This document shows, piece after piece, positions 54,383 through 63,659 of a DNA stretch of 64,000 bases. The position numbers and the translations under genes are program-made. The notes beneath the pieces were generated by a model that made no database searches, was not told the origin of the DNA, and saw only the letters and a list, made by a program, of their open reading frames with translations. The stretch lies in contig NZ_KQ031382.1 in assembly GCF_000384335.2 (NCBI RefSeq), positions 2,117,480-2,181,479 of the forward strand. The letters run 5' to 3'. Source of the DNA: Hyphomicrobium sp. 99. GTDB taxonomy: Bacteria; Pseudomonadota; Alphaproteobacteria; Rhizobiales; Hyphomicrobiaceae. How positions within the stretch are numbered: the stretch's first letter is position 1; every line of letters starts with the position of its first letter.

Positions 54383-57300
54383 ATGAATCGAAGAGATCGA
54401 CGGCTTGCCCTTGCGACGTCTCGGTCAGCACCAGCACCTCAGCGCGTAGCCAATCCCGAAGTCATGCGGGATTATCAGCAGGCAGTCGAGTTCCTCAAAA
54501 ACGGCCGCTTGGCGGAATCGGAAGTCGCCCACCGTCGCGTTCTCGCGCGCATCCCATCTCACGCACCGAGCCTGCACCATCTGGGCCTTATCGCGTACAA
54601 GCGGCAGGAAACGGCCAACGCAATCGAATACATCAGGCAAAGCGTTGCGGCTCAGCCGGATTACCACGAAGCCTGGCTCAATCTCGCGATCATGCTAGGC
54701 GAGATGCGTCGTTCCGAAGAGGCGATCGCCGCCTGCCGCGAATGCCTTGCATTGCAGCCGCGAAACTCGGAAGTCCACACGGTCTTGGGCAACCTGCTGA
54801 CTGTCGCCGAGAACGAATCCGAGGCGATGACGGCCTATATCAAGTCGCTCGAGCTGAAGCCGGATCAGCCGTCCGTCTTGACTCGCCTCGGCGCCTTGAT
54901 GCTGAAGACCGGCCAGACCGAAGCGGCGGCCGCGCGCTGCCGCCTGGCGCTCGATCTCGACCCCAGTCTGGAGGAAGCCCGCGTCCTTGAACGCCGGATA
55001 GCGGCATCGTCCCGTCCCATCGCGTCAATCGTGGCTGAGATCGAGTCTCAATCGAAAAGCGACGATGAGCGCGCCAAGCGGCTGGATGAGCTGGCCATCT
55101 ATCTTCGCCAGGACCGGCGCTACGACGAGGCGATAGAACTTTGCCGCCGCGCCGTCACAGTAAAACCGAATAACGCCGACTATCACTTCAACCTTGCCCT
55201 TGCACTTGAGGCCCGTGGCCATCTCGAGGATGCCCTCGCGAGTTACCAGGCCGGCCTCGCGATCGACCCGGACCGCGCCGAAGCGTACACCGGGGTCGGC
55301 GGGGTGCTCCGCGCCCTGAAGATGGAAGCGGGTGCCGTTCAGGCGCTCGAGCATGCGATCAAGCTCGACCCGACTTCTCCGCACGCGTATTACAATCTGG
55401 CGATCACGCACAAAATGTGTGAGCGGTACGAGGAGGCGGATGCCGCCTTCCGAAAATGCCTCGAATGTGCGCCGGAAGCATTCGTCAACCGGTTCGAGTA
55501 TTTGAATCTCCTCCATTTTCAGTGTGATTGGTATGGCGTCGACGAAGAGGGGCGTTATTGCCTCGAAAACTTCCGAACGAAGCCGATGCATATCGCGCCG
55601 TTCCCGCTGATTTCTCTGTGGTCCACGCGAGAAGACCAATTGAACGCGGCCCGAAACTACATCAAGCCGATCGCCGTTCCGCCGCAGCTGCAGTTCAAGA
55701 CCTATCAGAATAGTCTCGGGACCGGCCGGCGAATTCGGCTCGGCTTCCTCTCCTGCGATTTCTTCGAGCACGCGACCGCCATGCTGTTCGCCGAAGTCTT
55801 GGAAAAGCTGGACCACGGCCGCTTCGAGATCTTCGGATACTGCTTCAGCCCGGACGATGGCAGCTCGATGCGCCAGCGCATGCTGAAGGCATTTGAGCAC
55901 GTCAGAAAAATTGGCGAGATGACGAGCCGTGATGTCGCCGCCGCGATCAATGCGGATGCGATCGATGTCCTCGTCGACCTCAAGGGATATACAAAAGACG
56001 CACGCCCGGAAATCCTCAGCTATCGCCCGGCGCCGATCCAAGTGAACTACCTGGGTTATCCTGGAACGATGGGAGCCGACTTCATCGATTACATTTTGGC
56101 GGATGCCGTGGTGGCGCCGATGGAGCACCAACCCGACTATTCCGAGAAAATCGTCCATCTTCCGAACACCTATCAGCCGAACGACCGGCAACGGAAAATC
56201 TCGGATGAACCCGTAACGCGCGCCGATTGCGGATTGCCGGAAAACGCCTTCGTATTCTGTTCGTTCAATAACAGCTACAAACTCAACCCGACGATTTTCG
56301 ACGTCTGGATGCACCTTCTAAAAAAGGTGCCAGGGTCTGTGCTGTGGCTGCTCGTCCCGAACGAGACCTGCGCCAACAATTTGAGGCGAGAGGCGGCTGC
56401 GCGCGGAATCGATCCGAGCCGCCTCGTGTTTGCCAAACGCATGCCCATTCCAAAACATCTTGCGCGGCAGCGCCTCGCCGATCTTTTCTTGGATGCGCTT
56501 CCTTGCAACGCGCACACGACAACAAGCGACGCTCTTTGGGTAGGGCTTCCGGTTCTGACATGTCTCGGCGAAACGTTTTCCGGCCGGGTGGCGGCCAGTC
56601 TCCTGACCGCCATGGGCGTGCCGGAACTGATCACCACCGACCTCGATGCCTATACTGCTCTTGCGCTGGAACTCGCGCGGGACAAGGACAAGCTCGATCG
56701 GATCCGCCGTAAGCTCGTATCGATGAGAGACACCGCGCCGATATTCGACTCCACGCGCTACACACGCAACCTCGAAGCATCGTTTGAGAAGATGGTGGAA
56801 ATCATGAGAGCCGGCGAAGCACCAAAAGCTTTTGCTGTCGTCGAGCGCGAAAGCACCCCGGCACCGGCGCAAGTTGCGACGCCGAAGAGCCAAGGTCCCC
56901 GGGCAATTTATGAAGCCTGCCCGCTCTGCGAAAACCGCGAGATATCGCACGAGCAAGAGGCACGGATAACCAATCACCCCTCCTACAACTTGATACTTCC
57001 CACGATGCTGAAGTGGTGTCGTTGCACATCGTGCGCGCACGTCTTCACCGAAGGTTATCTCACACCGGAAGGCCACGAGATCGTCTACCCGGCCGGGAAG
57101 GCTGAACAGAAAGTCGGGAAGGACGCTGAAAATCAGCGCAAGTTATCCGCGAAAATCGTGGGACGAGTGGCCCGGCACGTGCCGCAAGGCGACTGGCTCG
57201 ACATCGGGTTTGGCAACGCTTCACTTCTTTTCACCGCAGCGGAGTGGGGTTTCTCTCCGGTCGGCGTCGATGAAAATGCCGAACGCGTCACGAAACTGAA

Positions 57301-57664
57301 AAAATTCGGATACGAGGCTCACCGCGATCTCGAGGCGCTCGCCGCCGAGGATCGTTTCAGTGTTGTCAGTATGATCGACGTCTTGGATCGCACGCCTTAT
57401 CCCGCGGCGATGCTCGGTGCAGTCAATCGTACGATGAAGCGGGGAGGGGCGCTCTTCATTTCATCACTCAACCGCGACACCATCGTCTGGAGAGCGCTGG
57501 ACGCGACGGGCACTAACCCGTATTGGGCCGAACTCGAGCACTATCATCATTTCACGCGTGCCCGGCTTGTACAGTTGCTCGAGGCTCAAGGCTTCGCATT
57601 CGCGGAGTACGACATTGGCGATCGCCACCGTAGCTCCATGGAACTCATCGCCTTGAAAGTCTGA
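54383..57664 (+). CDS. TPR - SPINDLY-type glycosyltransferase 41 - methyltransferase fusion protein
   Basis: 1093 residues from ATG 54383 (TTG 54356 upstream in frame is close to the terminator and lacks a Shine-Dalgarno). Residues ~25-350 hold about nine TPRs. Residues ~375-760 match O-GlcNAc-transferase/SPINDLY GT41 (RRIRLGFLSCDFFEHA, VLVDLKGYTKDARPEI, NYLGYPGTMGADFIDY, CNAHTTTSDALWVGLPVLTC). Residues ~815-1093 form a separate module: a zinc-ribbon-like part with paired Cys (CPLCEN, WCRCTSCAHVF) and a Methyltransf_23 domain (WLDIGFGNASLLFTAAEWG). Such enzymes glycosylate proteins or sugars in the cytoplasm; the target is unknown. Monocistronic between two terminators or gaps. Confidence 0.88.
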   Translation: MNRRDRRLALATSRSAPAPQRVANPEVMRDYQQAVEFLKNGRLAESEVAHRRVLARIPSHAPSLHHLGLIAYKRQETANAIEYIRQSVAAQPDYHEAWLNLAIMLGEMRRSEEAIAACRECLALQPRNSEVHTVLGNLLTVAENESEAMTAYIKSLELKPDQPSVLTRLGALMLKTGQTEAAAARCRLALDLDPSLEEARVLERRIAASSRPIASIVAEIESQSKSDDERAKRLDELAIYLRQDRRYDEAIELCRRAVTVKPNNADYHFNLALALEARGHLEDALASYQAGLAIDPDRAEAYTGVGGVLRALKMEAGAVQALEHAIKLDPTSPHAYYNLAITHKMCERYEEADAAFRKCLECAPEAFVNRFEYLNLLHFQCDWYGVDEEGRYCLENFRTKPMHIAPFPLISLWSTREDQLNAARNYIKPIAVPPQLQFKTYQNSLGTGRRIRLGFLSCDFFEHATAMLFAEVLEKLDHGRFEIFGYCFSPDDGSSMRQRMLKAFEHVRKIGEMTSRDVAAAINADAIDVLVDLKGYTKDARPEILSYRPAPIQVNYLGYPGTMGADFIDYILADAVVAPMEHQPDYSEKIVHLPNTYQPNDRQRKISDEPVTRADCGLPENAFVFCSFNNSYKLNPTIFDVWMHLLKKVPGSVLWLLVPNETCANNLRREAAARGIDPSRLVFAKRMPIPKHLARQRLADLFLDALPCNAHTTTSDALWVGLPVLTCLGETFSGRVAASLLTAMGVPELITTDLDAYTALALELARDKDKLDRIRRKLVSMRDTAPIFDSTRYTRNLEASFEKMVEIMRAGEAPKAFAVVERESTPAPAQVATPKSQGPRAIYEACPLCENREISHEQEARITNHPSYNLILPTMLKWCRCTSCAHVFTEGYLTPEGHEIVYPAGKAEQKVGKDAENQRKLSAKIVGRVARHVPQGDWLDIGFGNASLLFTAAEWGFSPVGVDENAERVTKLKKFGYEAHRDLEALAAEDRFSVVSMIDVLDRTPYPAAMLGAVNRTMKRGGALFISSLNRDTIVWRALDATGTNPYWAELEHYHHFTRARLVQLLEAQGFAFAEYDIGDRHRSSMELIALKV

Positions 57665-57697
57665 CGTGACAGCGCCGCAGCCTTCACGTGAGCCCGG

Positions 57698-58894
57698 CTA
57701 CTGACACAGCGAACGCTTTTGCTGACGCGCTTTCATATCGAGATGGAAATGGTCATGATGCGCGTCGTTGGTGTCCGGGCCAAGCACTGTGCCGAAAATC
57801 TCGCAGGCATCATCGTGCGCTTGATGAAGAAACGATGACAGGGCCAGTTTCGCGGCGGCTTCCTTCTCGGCTTCCTCCGATTTTGGCTTCTCGTCGCCGT
57901 GCTTCGCAACATCGTTGGCGCCTAGCTTTGAAGCTGAGACAAGAAATTTTCCGCCTTTGACCTTGCTGACCGTCGGCGTTTCGTTGGCCTTCTCTGCCGC
58001 TCGTTTCAGTTGCGCGGTCGTTGGGCCCCATCCTCGGGAAATTCGAATCACCTTTCCATCGGCGAGAACGAACCCTGTGACATCGACGGCATCCATCAAC
58101 GCATGCTCGCTAAGCGGCGCACGTGAAAGGCCATAGCGATTCCGGCACGAGTAGGATTCCGCGATGACGCGTACGATGGGTGAACCGAAGCTTTGCTTGG
58201 CAGCTGGTTGCAGCTTGTCGGTAATCCATGTTGCAAGCCCGGCGATCATCGTGCAATTGAGCGTAGCAGGCGGATCTAATTTCACCTTGCTTTCGCTCGC
58301 GCCGACACTTCTAAGCTCACGCGGCGCAGGTGCCCCGCAAATTCCCTCGCGAGCCGGTGGAAGTTCCTCCGTTATGACGGGGACGTTCGCAAGGAGCCGC
58401 GAGCACTCTGCCTTCGCGTCGGCGATTTCAGCATCCGTCCACGGCAATGCCGCCTGCTTCGAAGGCGGGAGTGGCTTGGCATCCGGAGCACCCGGCTCTG
58501 CATTTGTATCCGCCGGCTGCGCTGGCAATAACGGCGCGGGCATATCCACCAGCGGCAAGGTCGGTACCTTGCTATCGGCGGTCTTTGCTGGCGGTGGTTC
58601 ATCTTCGGTCGCGGAAGGCGGTCGGTCGGCTTCAGCAGTGATCACGGGGGCAACTTCCGGCGCTACGGCCCCGACCTCTGATCGCGCACGCAACTCAGTC
58701 TCCGATGGAGACGTGACGCGGCCCGCGCGAATTATATAGAAGCTGTTTGGCTCAAGCAGCGGGAGCAATAAAAGGCCGAGAAAAACGGCGCGGGTGAGAA
58801 TGACGGAATAGCGAACGGCAAGGCTATGCGCCCTGGCTACGGCCTTGGATCGAAGCGCCATGGCACGGGCTAACAATTCCTGTTGCGCGCTCAA
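57698..58894 (-). CDS. Extensin-like family membrane-anchored protein
   Basis: 398 residues. One N-terminal transmembrane helix (~28-48), a long Pro/Ala/Glu-rich linker (~50-150), then the extensin-like C-terminal domain (~160-398; CTMIAGLATWITDKLQPAAK, SYSCRNRYGLSRAPLSEHA, DAVDVTGFVLADG, AHHDHFHLDM). The His/Asp pattern (SEHALMDAVDV, DAHHDHFH) resembles the zinc site of LAS/VanY-type peptidoglycan peptidases, so a cell wall role is plausible. Convergent with the glycosyltransferase gene. Confidence 0.85.
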   Translation of the reverse strand: MSAQQELLARAMALRSKAVARAHSLAVRYSVILTRAVFLGLLLLPLLEPNSFYIIRAGRVTSPSETELRARSEVGAVAPEVAPVITAEADRPPSATEDEPPPAKTADSKVPTLPLVDMPAPLLPAQPADTNAEPGAPDAKPLPPSKQAALPWTDAEIADAKAECSRLLANVPVITEELPPAREGICGAPAPRELRSVGASESKVKLDPPATLNCTMIAGLATWITDKLQPAAKQSFGSPIVRVIAESYSCRNRYGLSRAPLSEHALMDAVDVTGFVLADGKVIRISRGWGPTTAQLKRAAEKANETPTVSKVKGGKFLVSASKLGANDVAKHGDEKPKSEEAEKEAAAKLALSSFLHQAHDDACEIFGTVLGPDTNDAHHDHFHLDMKARQQKRSLCQ

Positions 58895-59032
58895 GACGGA
58901 CCCTACAAGCTGCTTACCCTTACAATGCGCCCCGGCGCACGACGTGTAACAGTATAGACCTTGAATTTGACCAGAGATGGTCTCGTAGCAAAAAAAGCAA
59001 ACTGGCGGCCTGAAGGTTCCCCGGCCACTATT

Positions 59033-60058
59033 TTAGCTGCAAGTTCGTTCAGATTTCGTCAACGCGCTGAGATTGGACTTCTTGTATTCGCGTGGTGTCA
59101 TGCCGGTCATCGCCTTGAAGAGGCGGCCGAAATGGGAGACGTCCCCGAAGCCCCATGAGTACGCGATGTCGCTGATCTGACGATGCGCCTGCGCCGGATC
59201 TGCAAGTGCCGCCTGGCATTTCTCTATGCGCTGGCTGAACAATAGCCTTTGCAGGGACGTTTGCTCCGCATCGAGCAATTGATTGGCATACCGAACAGAA
59301 ATGCCGGCCGCCGCCGCGAGCTCTTCACACGTTACGGTGCTGTTCGTCAGGTTGGAATCGACCACCGCCTTGAGACGCAGCAACGACGCGAGCCGCGCCG
59401 ACGAGTGCGTAAACGCGACGCCCTCCATTTCTTTCACCGCCAAAGCGACGAGATCGAGGAACTGCCGCGCAATCTCCGCCTGTGATTGCCCGCTTATGAA
59501 GGAAATCTGGTCGGGAAGAAGTCTCGCGAATGCAGAGGCCAGCGCGCCGCCGCCTTGCTTGCCGTCGACACGCCGCGCCGTCCACCGGCCGAGCGGACCG
59601 AGGCGCGCCTCGCACTCGCGCCGCGAAAATTCAACGACGAGGCAACGGGCATGCGGCGATTGAATGAACGTCGATGCTCGTCCGGCATCGCTGAGGCAGA
59701 TGTCTCCGGTTCCGAGTTCCGCCTCGCGACCGTCCTGCCGAAGCTTTACTGTGCCCGCGAGGGGCATGATGATATGGACGAGATCGCCAAAGAGGTTGGC
59801 CTGCCGTTCCGTGCGCCACGCGCGCATGCCGTTGCAGCGGAAGACAATGAGCGACATGCCGGGGAGAGGGAGATAGCGCAAATCCCCTTCGAAACTGGCC
59901 CGTTGATCTGGGCGGTTTTCGTAAGGTCCCAAAACCCGGCGGCTGGACTCGAACCAATATTGGAATCGATCCCGCGGGTGTACGTCGGATGTGTGGATGG
60001 AATACTCGGCCAAGCCGTTCGATGACGGATGTGCCCAGTCTAACTGCGTGCGTAACAT
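59033..60058 (-). CDS. AraC-family transcriptional regulator
   Basis: 341 residues. N-terminal cupin-like AraC_binding_2 domain (~25-205; RDRFQYWFESSRRVLGPYEN, IIMPLAGTVKLRQDG, GTGDICLSDAGRASTF) and a C-terminal double helix-turn-helix (~225-330; AAGISVRYANQLLDAEQTSL, ISDIAYSWGFGDVSHFGRLF, MTPREYKKS). Related to regulators such as FeaR or NitR-type activators. No obvious target operon adjoins it. A near-palindrome upstream may be an autoregulatory site. Confidence 0.88.
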   Translation of the reverse strand: MLRTQLDWAHPSSNGLAEYSIHTSDVHPRDRFQYWFESSRRVLGPYENRPDQRASFEGDLRYLPLPGMSLIVFRCNGMRAWRTERQANLFGDLVHIIMPLAGTVKLRQDGREAELGTGDICLSDAGRASTFIQSPHARCLVVEFSRRECEARLGPLGRWTARRVDGKQGGGALASAFARLLPDQISFISGQSQAEIARQFLDLVALAVKEMEGVAFTHSSARLASLLRLKAVVDSNLTNSTVTCEELAAAAGISVRYANQLLDAEQTSLQRLLFSQRIEKCQAALADPAQAHRQISDIAYSWGFGDVSHFGRLFKAMTGMTPREYKKSNLSALTKSERTCS

Positions 60059-60070
60059 AGCCCTCGTCCC

Positions 60071-60089
60071 CTACCATTCTGAATGATAG
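60071..60089. promoter_or_regulatory. Palindrome just upstream of araC-type gene
   Basis: CTACCATTCTGAATGATAG, a 19-base near-palindrome (one mismatched pair), 12 bases before the start codon of the AraC-family gene. It could be an operator. No binding protein is shown. Confidence 0.4.
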
Positions 60090-60124
60090 GTGGCAATGGC
60101 GACACGTCAATTGCAAAAGCCTAG

Positions 60125-60162
60125 AAGGCCGCCAACAATCTATGATTGATGTCGGCGGCCTT
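60125..60162 (-). terminator. Stem-loop between marR and the araC-type gene
   Basis: 9-bp stem AAGGCCGCC (60125-60133) / GGCGGCCTT (60154-60162), with an inner CAATC/GATTG stem in the loop. On the minus strand it follows the marR stop by 26 bases. The T run on that strand is weak (TTCTAGGCTTTTG), so strength is uncertain. Confidence 0.5.
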
Positions 60163-60187
60163 TGTATTGGCAAGCAAACTTCGCAGA

Positions 60188-60652
60188 TTACGCAGATGCG
60201 CCGGATTGCTCGTCGTCAACGTGTGCAGAGAGGATCGTCTTGAGGGTCGAGACGAACTTTGTCGCTTCCGCCGCGGAAACCGACGCAAGAAGTTTCTTTT
60301 CTACGCGCGAGTAAAGACGGTCGGCGCCGGAAACGGCCTTTTGGCCGCGCTTCGACAGACGGACGCAATAGGCGCGGCCATCGAGAGGCGAGCGCTTGCG
60401 TTCCAGAAGTCCCTTGCGCAGAAGACGGCTGACAATGCCAGCGACGGTGGAGCGGTCGATCCCGGTTATCGAGACAAGATCGGTCTGGCTCAGGTTTTCT
60501 TGACGCGAGATCGCGGTGAGGATCGCGAGCTGACGGAGCGTGAGGTCGTTGTCGGCGCTTTCGGTCGAATAAAGCTGAGCAGCGCACTGATCAACGCGTC
60601 GCAGGAGGTGGATAACGGAGCGCTGGGGGTTCGTGGACGTCGATTGACTCAT
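60188..60652 (-). CDS. MarR-family transcriptional regulator
   Basis: 154 residues from ATG 60652. Winged-helix domain ~35-125 (LTLRQLAILTAISRQENLSQ, SITGIDRSTVAGIVSRLLRK, the wing with RKRSPLDGRAYCVRLSKRG) flanked by dimerisation helices. An ATG at 60703 would add 17 mostly basic residues; I prefer 60652. No divergent partner gene directly abuts; the next plus-strand gene is 380 bases away. Confidence 0.85.
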   Translation of the reverse strand: MSQSTSTNPQRSVIHLLRRVDQCAAQLYSTESADNDLTLRQLAILTAISRQENLSQTDLVSITGIDRSTVAGIVSRLLRKGLLERKRSPLDGRAYCVRLSKRGQKAVSGADRLYSRVEKKLLASVSAAEATKFVSTLKTILSAHVDDEQSGASA

Positions 60653-61034
60653 TGAAGATTTTTTCCTTGATTTTCGTAAGCGCGTGACTTGTTCCGCACG
60701 CAAATACTCCGTGAAGAAAACAGCTTTCAGTAGCTGGCGTCTCTACTCGTGGGGGGATGAAAGTCGGATGTGCGGGAGATAAGATCAAAAACGCGTCAAA
60801 CGATCACGGTCGGGAGTGCCCCCTATTCTCCGTCCGAGACTAAGTACCCGCGGCGATTTGATGCCGACTTGAATCGGCAGTGCGCGTCCTGCTCGGAGCA
60901 GAGAGGCCACATAGGCAAACATTCATAGCCCTCCGGTTTTGCTCTGATGCTACCGTGGATGATATGGGGACATCATAATCGCGGCTCTCGGACCTCATTG
61001 TGCGGGTGCAGCGTAGGGGACTGAGGAGGGGGCT
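60653..61034. other. 382-base gap between marR and the hydrolase gene
   Basis: It holds the candidate 45-residue frame above and, presumably, promoters for the two divergent genes. I see no strong promoter, operator or RNA structure beyond that. Confidence 0.4.
60785..60922 (-). CDS. Candidate small protein (45 residues)
   Basis: An open frame starting ATG 60922 with GGAGG seven bases before it (GGAGGGCTATGAATG). The product (MFAYVASLLRAGRALPIQVG...) begins hydrophobic and is then basic. I recognise no family. An ATG four bases upstream in another frame would give a 28-residue peptide from the same ribosome binding site. Evidence is limited to start context. Confidence 0.25.
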   Translation of the reverse strand: MFAYVASLLRAGRALPIQVGIKSPRVLSLGRRIGGTPDRDRLTRF

Positions 61035-62951
61035 TTGGCCACGATCATTGCGGTGCATGGCACGTTTGCTGCCCCGACGGCTGCAGATCCGAACGGCGCG
61101 CCGCCGACCGAATGGCAATGGTGGGAAAAGGGCAGCATCTTCGAAAGGGAGATGCATGAGCTCATCGACCCACGCGACGGGGAGCTGAACTTCGTGCCCT
61201 TTCCTTGGGCAGGGGACAACAGCGAAACCGAGCGGCGCGAGGCCGGCGAACGCCTCACCAAGGTCATGCACGAACTCGAGGCCAAGAGCGAGCCTTACTG
61301 CATCGTTGGCCATAGCCACGGCGGATCCATTCTTTCAGATGCCCTGCTCGAAAGCGCCGCACGCAAAAGACCGCTTGCGAATCTGAAGCGCTGGATCACG
61401 GTTGGCACACCTTTCCTGAAGCTCCGCAAAGAGCTCTGGCTTCTGACGAGACTGAGCTTGATGCGCAAGGTCATCTTCGTCGCGTCGATGATGCTGCTGC
61501 TGATGTTCATCGTCTACGTGCTGGCGAGCCAGCTCGGCAACGAGCAAACGCTCTTCGGAAATACCTTTCCGCGCGTATGGATCGCGACGGGCGTCCTCGC
61601 CAGCCTGCCCGCGCTGACGTTCTATATAGTGTTGCACTGGCTCGATAGCCGCAGCTTGCTCAGCTACCATTCTCGAATAACGAGACGCGCGAAAAACAAC
61701 TTCGGGTCGCGCTGGCTGCCGTTGTCTCATCCCGAAGACGAAGCCATTCAGGGTCTCGCGTTGTTGCCTGATGCTCGGCTTGAATTCTTCGACAAATCTT
61801 TCGCCGTCTCCTCGATCACGCTGCTATCGGTGATCACGCTGCCGCTGATTTACTTTGCCATCCTGCTGTCACCTCCCGCGATGGTCGGCTTAGCGGAATG
61901 GCTTAAGACGGAAATCTACGACGCGAATGCGTCACCTGAAGCCGAAGCGGCTTTGACCGCACTGCGCAGTCAGCTCATCGTCGCGCGCAAGGGCGACGGC
62001 GAAGAGGTAAGGACGGAAAGCGGCGCGCCAGTACAACCGCCGCAAGATCGCAAGGCGGCCTGGCAGCAGTATCGCGAAAAGCGCGAGGCGCTCGAGGCGC
62101 AATATCCCAACCTCGACGCCATCGAGCGGGGCATGCGCTTTAAGAGACGCTTCTTCGAATCCAAGGGGCAGCCGTGCGAGAGCGGCACGTTATGCGGCGC
62201 CGGACATGACCTCTCGATCAATAGCGGCCTGCTGCTTCATGTCGTGACCGATGAGCTTTCCTGGGCTCTGGGAGCCGCCGATTTGCAGGATCGTCAGAAG
62301 CGGTGGTTCTGGTCGCTGTTTGTTCCCGCGATCATCGTGCCGGCGATCTTGGGAGTCCTGGCGCTTCTCCTGATGGTCGTAATTCAAGCCTTCGCGACTT
62401 TCATTAGCGCCATCGCCAGCAAATTTTTGAACAGCATCACCAATGCCGAGGTCAAGCGTGCCGCCTACGGCAACGACACAGAAGGCGAGGTCGCCATAGG
62501 CGCTTTGGATCGTCCAATGTGGCTTGAGAAATCGCTTCCCCGCCTTCCGGGGGCGGTCGCCGACATTATTACCGACTACAGCAACGAGGCGGCGAGCCTC
62601 TCGATCGCCAAGTTTCGTAAGGCCATCGGCCAGATCAGGTTTGCGGTTCCGTCCCATACGGCGGATACGGCAATCAGCACGTACTTCACATGGAAAGAAC
62701 TTGTGCACGCGTCGTATTTCGACGTTCCGGAATTTCGCAAGCTCATCGCACAGGCCATCAGTCGTTCGGAAGGTTTTGCGCCGAGCGAACGCTTCATCGC
62801 CGATCCCGACTTCGAGCGAACGGCCGAATGGCTGAATGAAATCGAGAACGCCCCGGGCACGACCGATGAGCCGGCGGACCGAGAGCCTGGCCCCATAGAC
62901 GCCAAAGCCGTCGCAGCCGTCGTCGGCTCGACGGTCAAGGCAACGCCATAG
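61035..62951 (+). CDS. Alpha/beta-hydrolase with several membrane helices
   Basis: 638 residues from TTG 61035, supported by GAGGAGG at 61023-61029. The N-terminal hydrolase part opens with ATIIAVHGTF and has the nucleophile elbow IVGHSHGGS (Ser94). Hydrophobic segments follow at ~141-160, ~180-201, ~257-276 and ~430-460, with a helical polar region between them (~290-400) and a C-terminal soluble domain. I do not recognise a characterised family. It could be a membrane-bound lipase or esterase. It might be cotranscribed with nothing else; the next gene is convergent. Confidence 0.8.
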   Translation: MATIIAVHGTFAAPTAADPNGAPPTEWQWWEKGSIFEREMHELIDPRDGELNFVPFPWAGDNSETERREAGERLTKVMHELEAKSEPYCIVGHSHGGSILSDALLESAARKRPLANLKRWITVGTPFLKLRKELWLLTRLSLMRKVIFVASMMLLLMFIVYVLASQLGNEQTLFGNTFPRVWIATGVLASLPALTFYIVLHWLDSRSLLSYHSRITRRAKNNFGSRWLPLSHPEDEAIQGLALLPDARLEFFDKSFAVSSITLLSVITLPLIYFAILLSPPAMVGLAEWLKTEIYDANASPEAEAALTALRSQLIVARKGDGEEVRTESGAPVQPPQDRKAAWQQYREKREALEAQYPNLDAIERGMRFKRRFFESKGQPCESGTLCGAGHDLSINSGLLLHVVTDELSWALGAADLQDRQKRWFWSLFVPAIIVPAILGVLALLLMVVIQAFATFISAIASKFLNSITNAEVKRAAYGNDTEGEVAIGALDRPMWLEKSLPRLPGAVADIITDYSNEAASLSIAKFRKAIGQIRFAVPSHTADTAISTYFTWKELVHASYFDVPEFRKLIAQAISRSEGFAPSERFIADPDFERTAEWLNEIENAPGTTDEPADREPGPIDAKAVAAVVGSTVKATP

Positions 62952-62960
62952 GGATCTGGC

Positions 62961-63659
62961 TCACCAGCGAACGGTCTGGCCCTGATAGTTGAGATATCTG
63001 AGGCCGGGCTTTCCCGATTGAGCTGTGATCACATCCACCACGCGCGGGATGCTTTCCTTGATGTCGAGCGCGGCGTGCGGACCACCCATGTCGGTGCGCA
63101 CCCAACCCGGCGCGATGATCAGGAGCGAACGGCCGTCTTTCCGGTGCCGGGCCGCATAGCTGCGCATCAGCGTGTTGAGAGCGGCCTTGCTACCGCGATA
63201 GATCTCCCATCCGCCATGCTCGTTATCCGCCACGCTGCCAAGCCCGGATGACATCACGCCGATCGTTCCCGCCGGTGTCACGAGATCGCCGAAGGTCTCG
63301 ATGACCCGCATCGGGCTGAGCGTATTCGTGACCATCAGGCGGATGAACTCTTCGGTCGAAACATCTCCGATCGTCTCATCCGGATCGTTGGCAACGCCGG
63401 CATTCACAAACAGCAAGTCGAAAACTTGGCCCGAAAGCCGCTTGCGCAGAGCCGCCACTTGATCCTGCTGGACGATGTCGACGGTTTCGATCTCGAGTGC
63501 CGCACCAACTTTGTCCTTGAGGTCATGAAGTCCGGTTCGGCCATTACCACGAACGGTGCCGACGACATCCCACCCGCGCGAGAGATATTCTGCGACGAGA
63601 GCAAGGCCAAGGCCCCGCGACGCTCCGACGATGAGGGCCTTGGGACTTCCGTTGGACAT
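62961..63659 (-). CDS. SDR-family NAD(P)-dependent oxidoreductase
   Basis: 232 residues from ATG 63659 (GAAGGGA six bases upstream; ATG 63662 overlaps it and is an alternative). Rossmann motif ALIVGASRGLG (8-18), LLFVNAGVA (83-90), active-site Ser137/138 and Tyr154-x-x-x-Lys158 (YRGSK). A classical short-chain dehydrogenase; substrate not predictable. The Asp61 in ETVDIVQQ is at the usual adenine-contact position. Confidence 0.88.
   Translation of the reverse strand: MSNGSPKALIVGASRGLGLALVAEYLSRGWDVVGTVRGNGRTGLHDLKDKVGAALEIETVDIVQQDQVAALRKRLSGQVFDLLFVNAGVANDPDETIGDVSTEEFIRLMVTNTLSPMRVIETFGDLVTPAGTIGVMSSGLGSVADNEHGGWEIYRGSKAALNTLMRSYAARHRKDGRSLLIIAPGWVRTDMGGPHAALDIKESIPRVVDVITAQSGKPGLRYLNYQGQTVRW

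Noticed and set aside
55025..56314. 429-codon minus-strand frame opposite the glycosyltransferase fusion
   Set aside because: Antisense shadow; no motifs, and the plus-strand frame has strong GT41 signatures.
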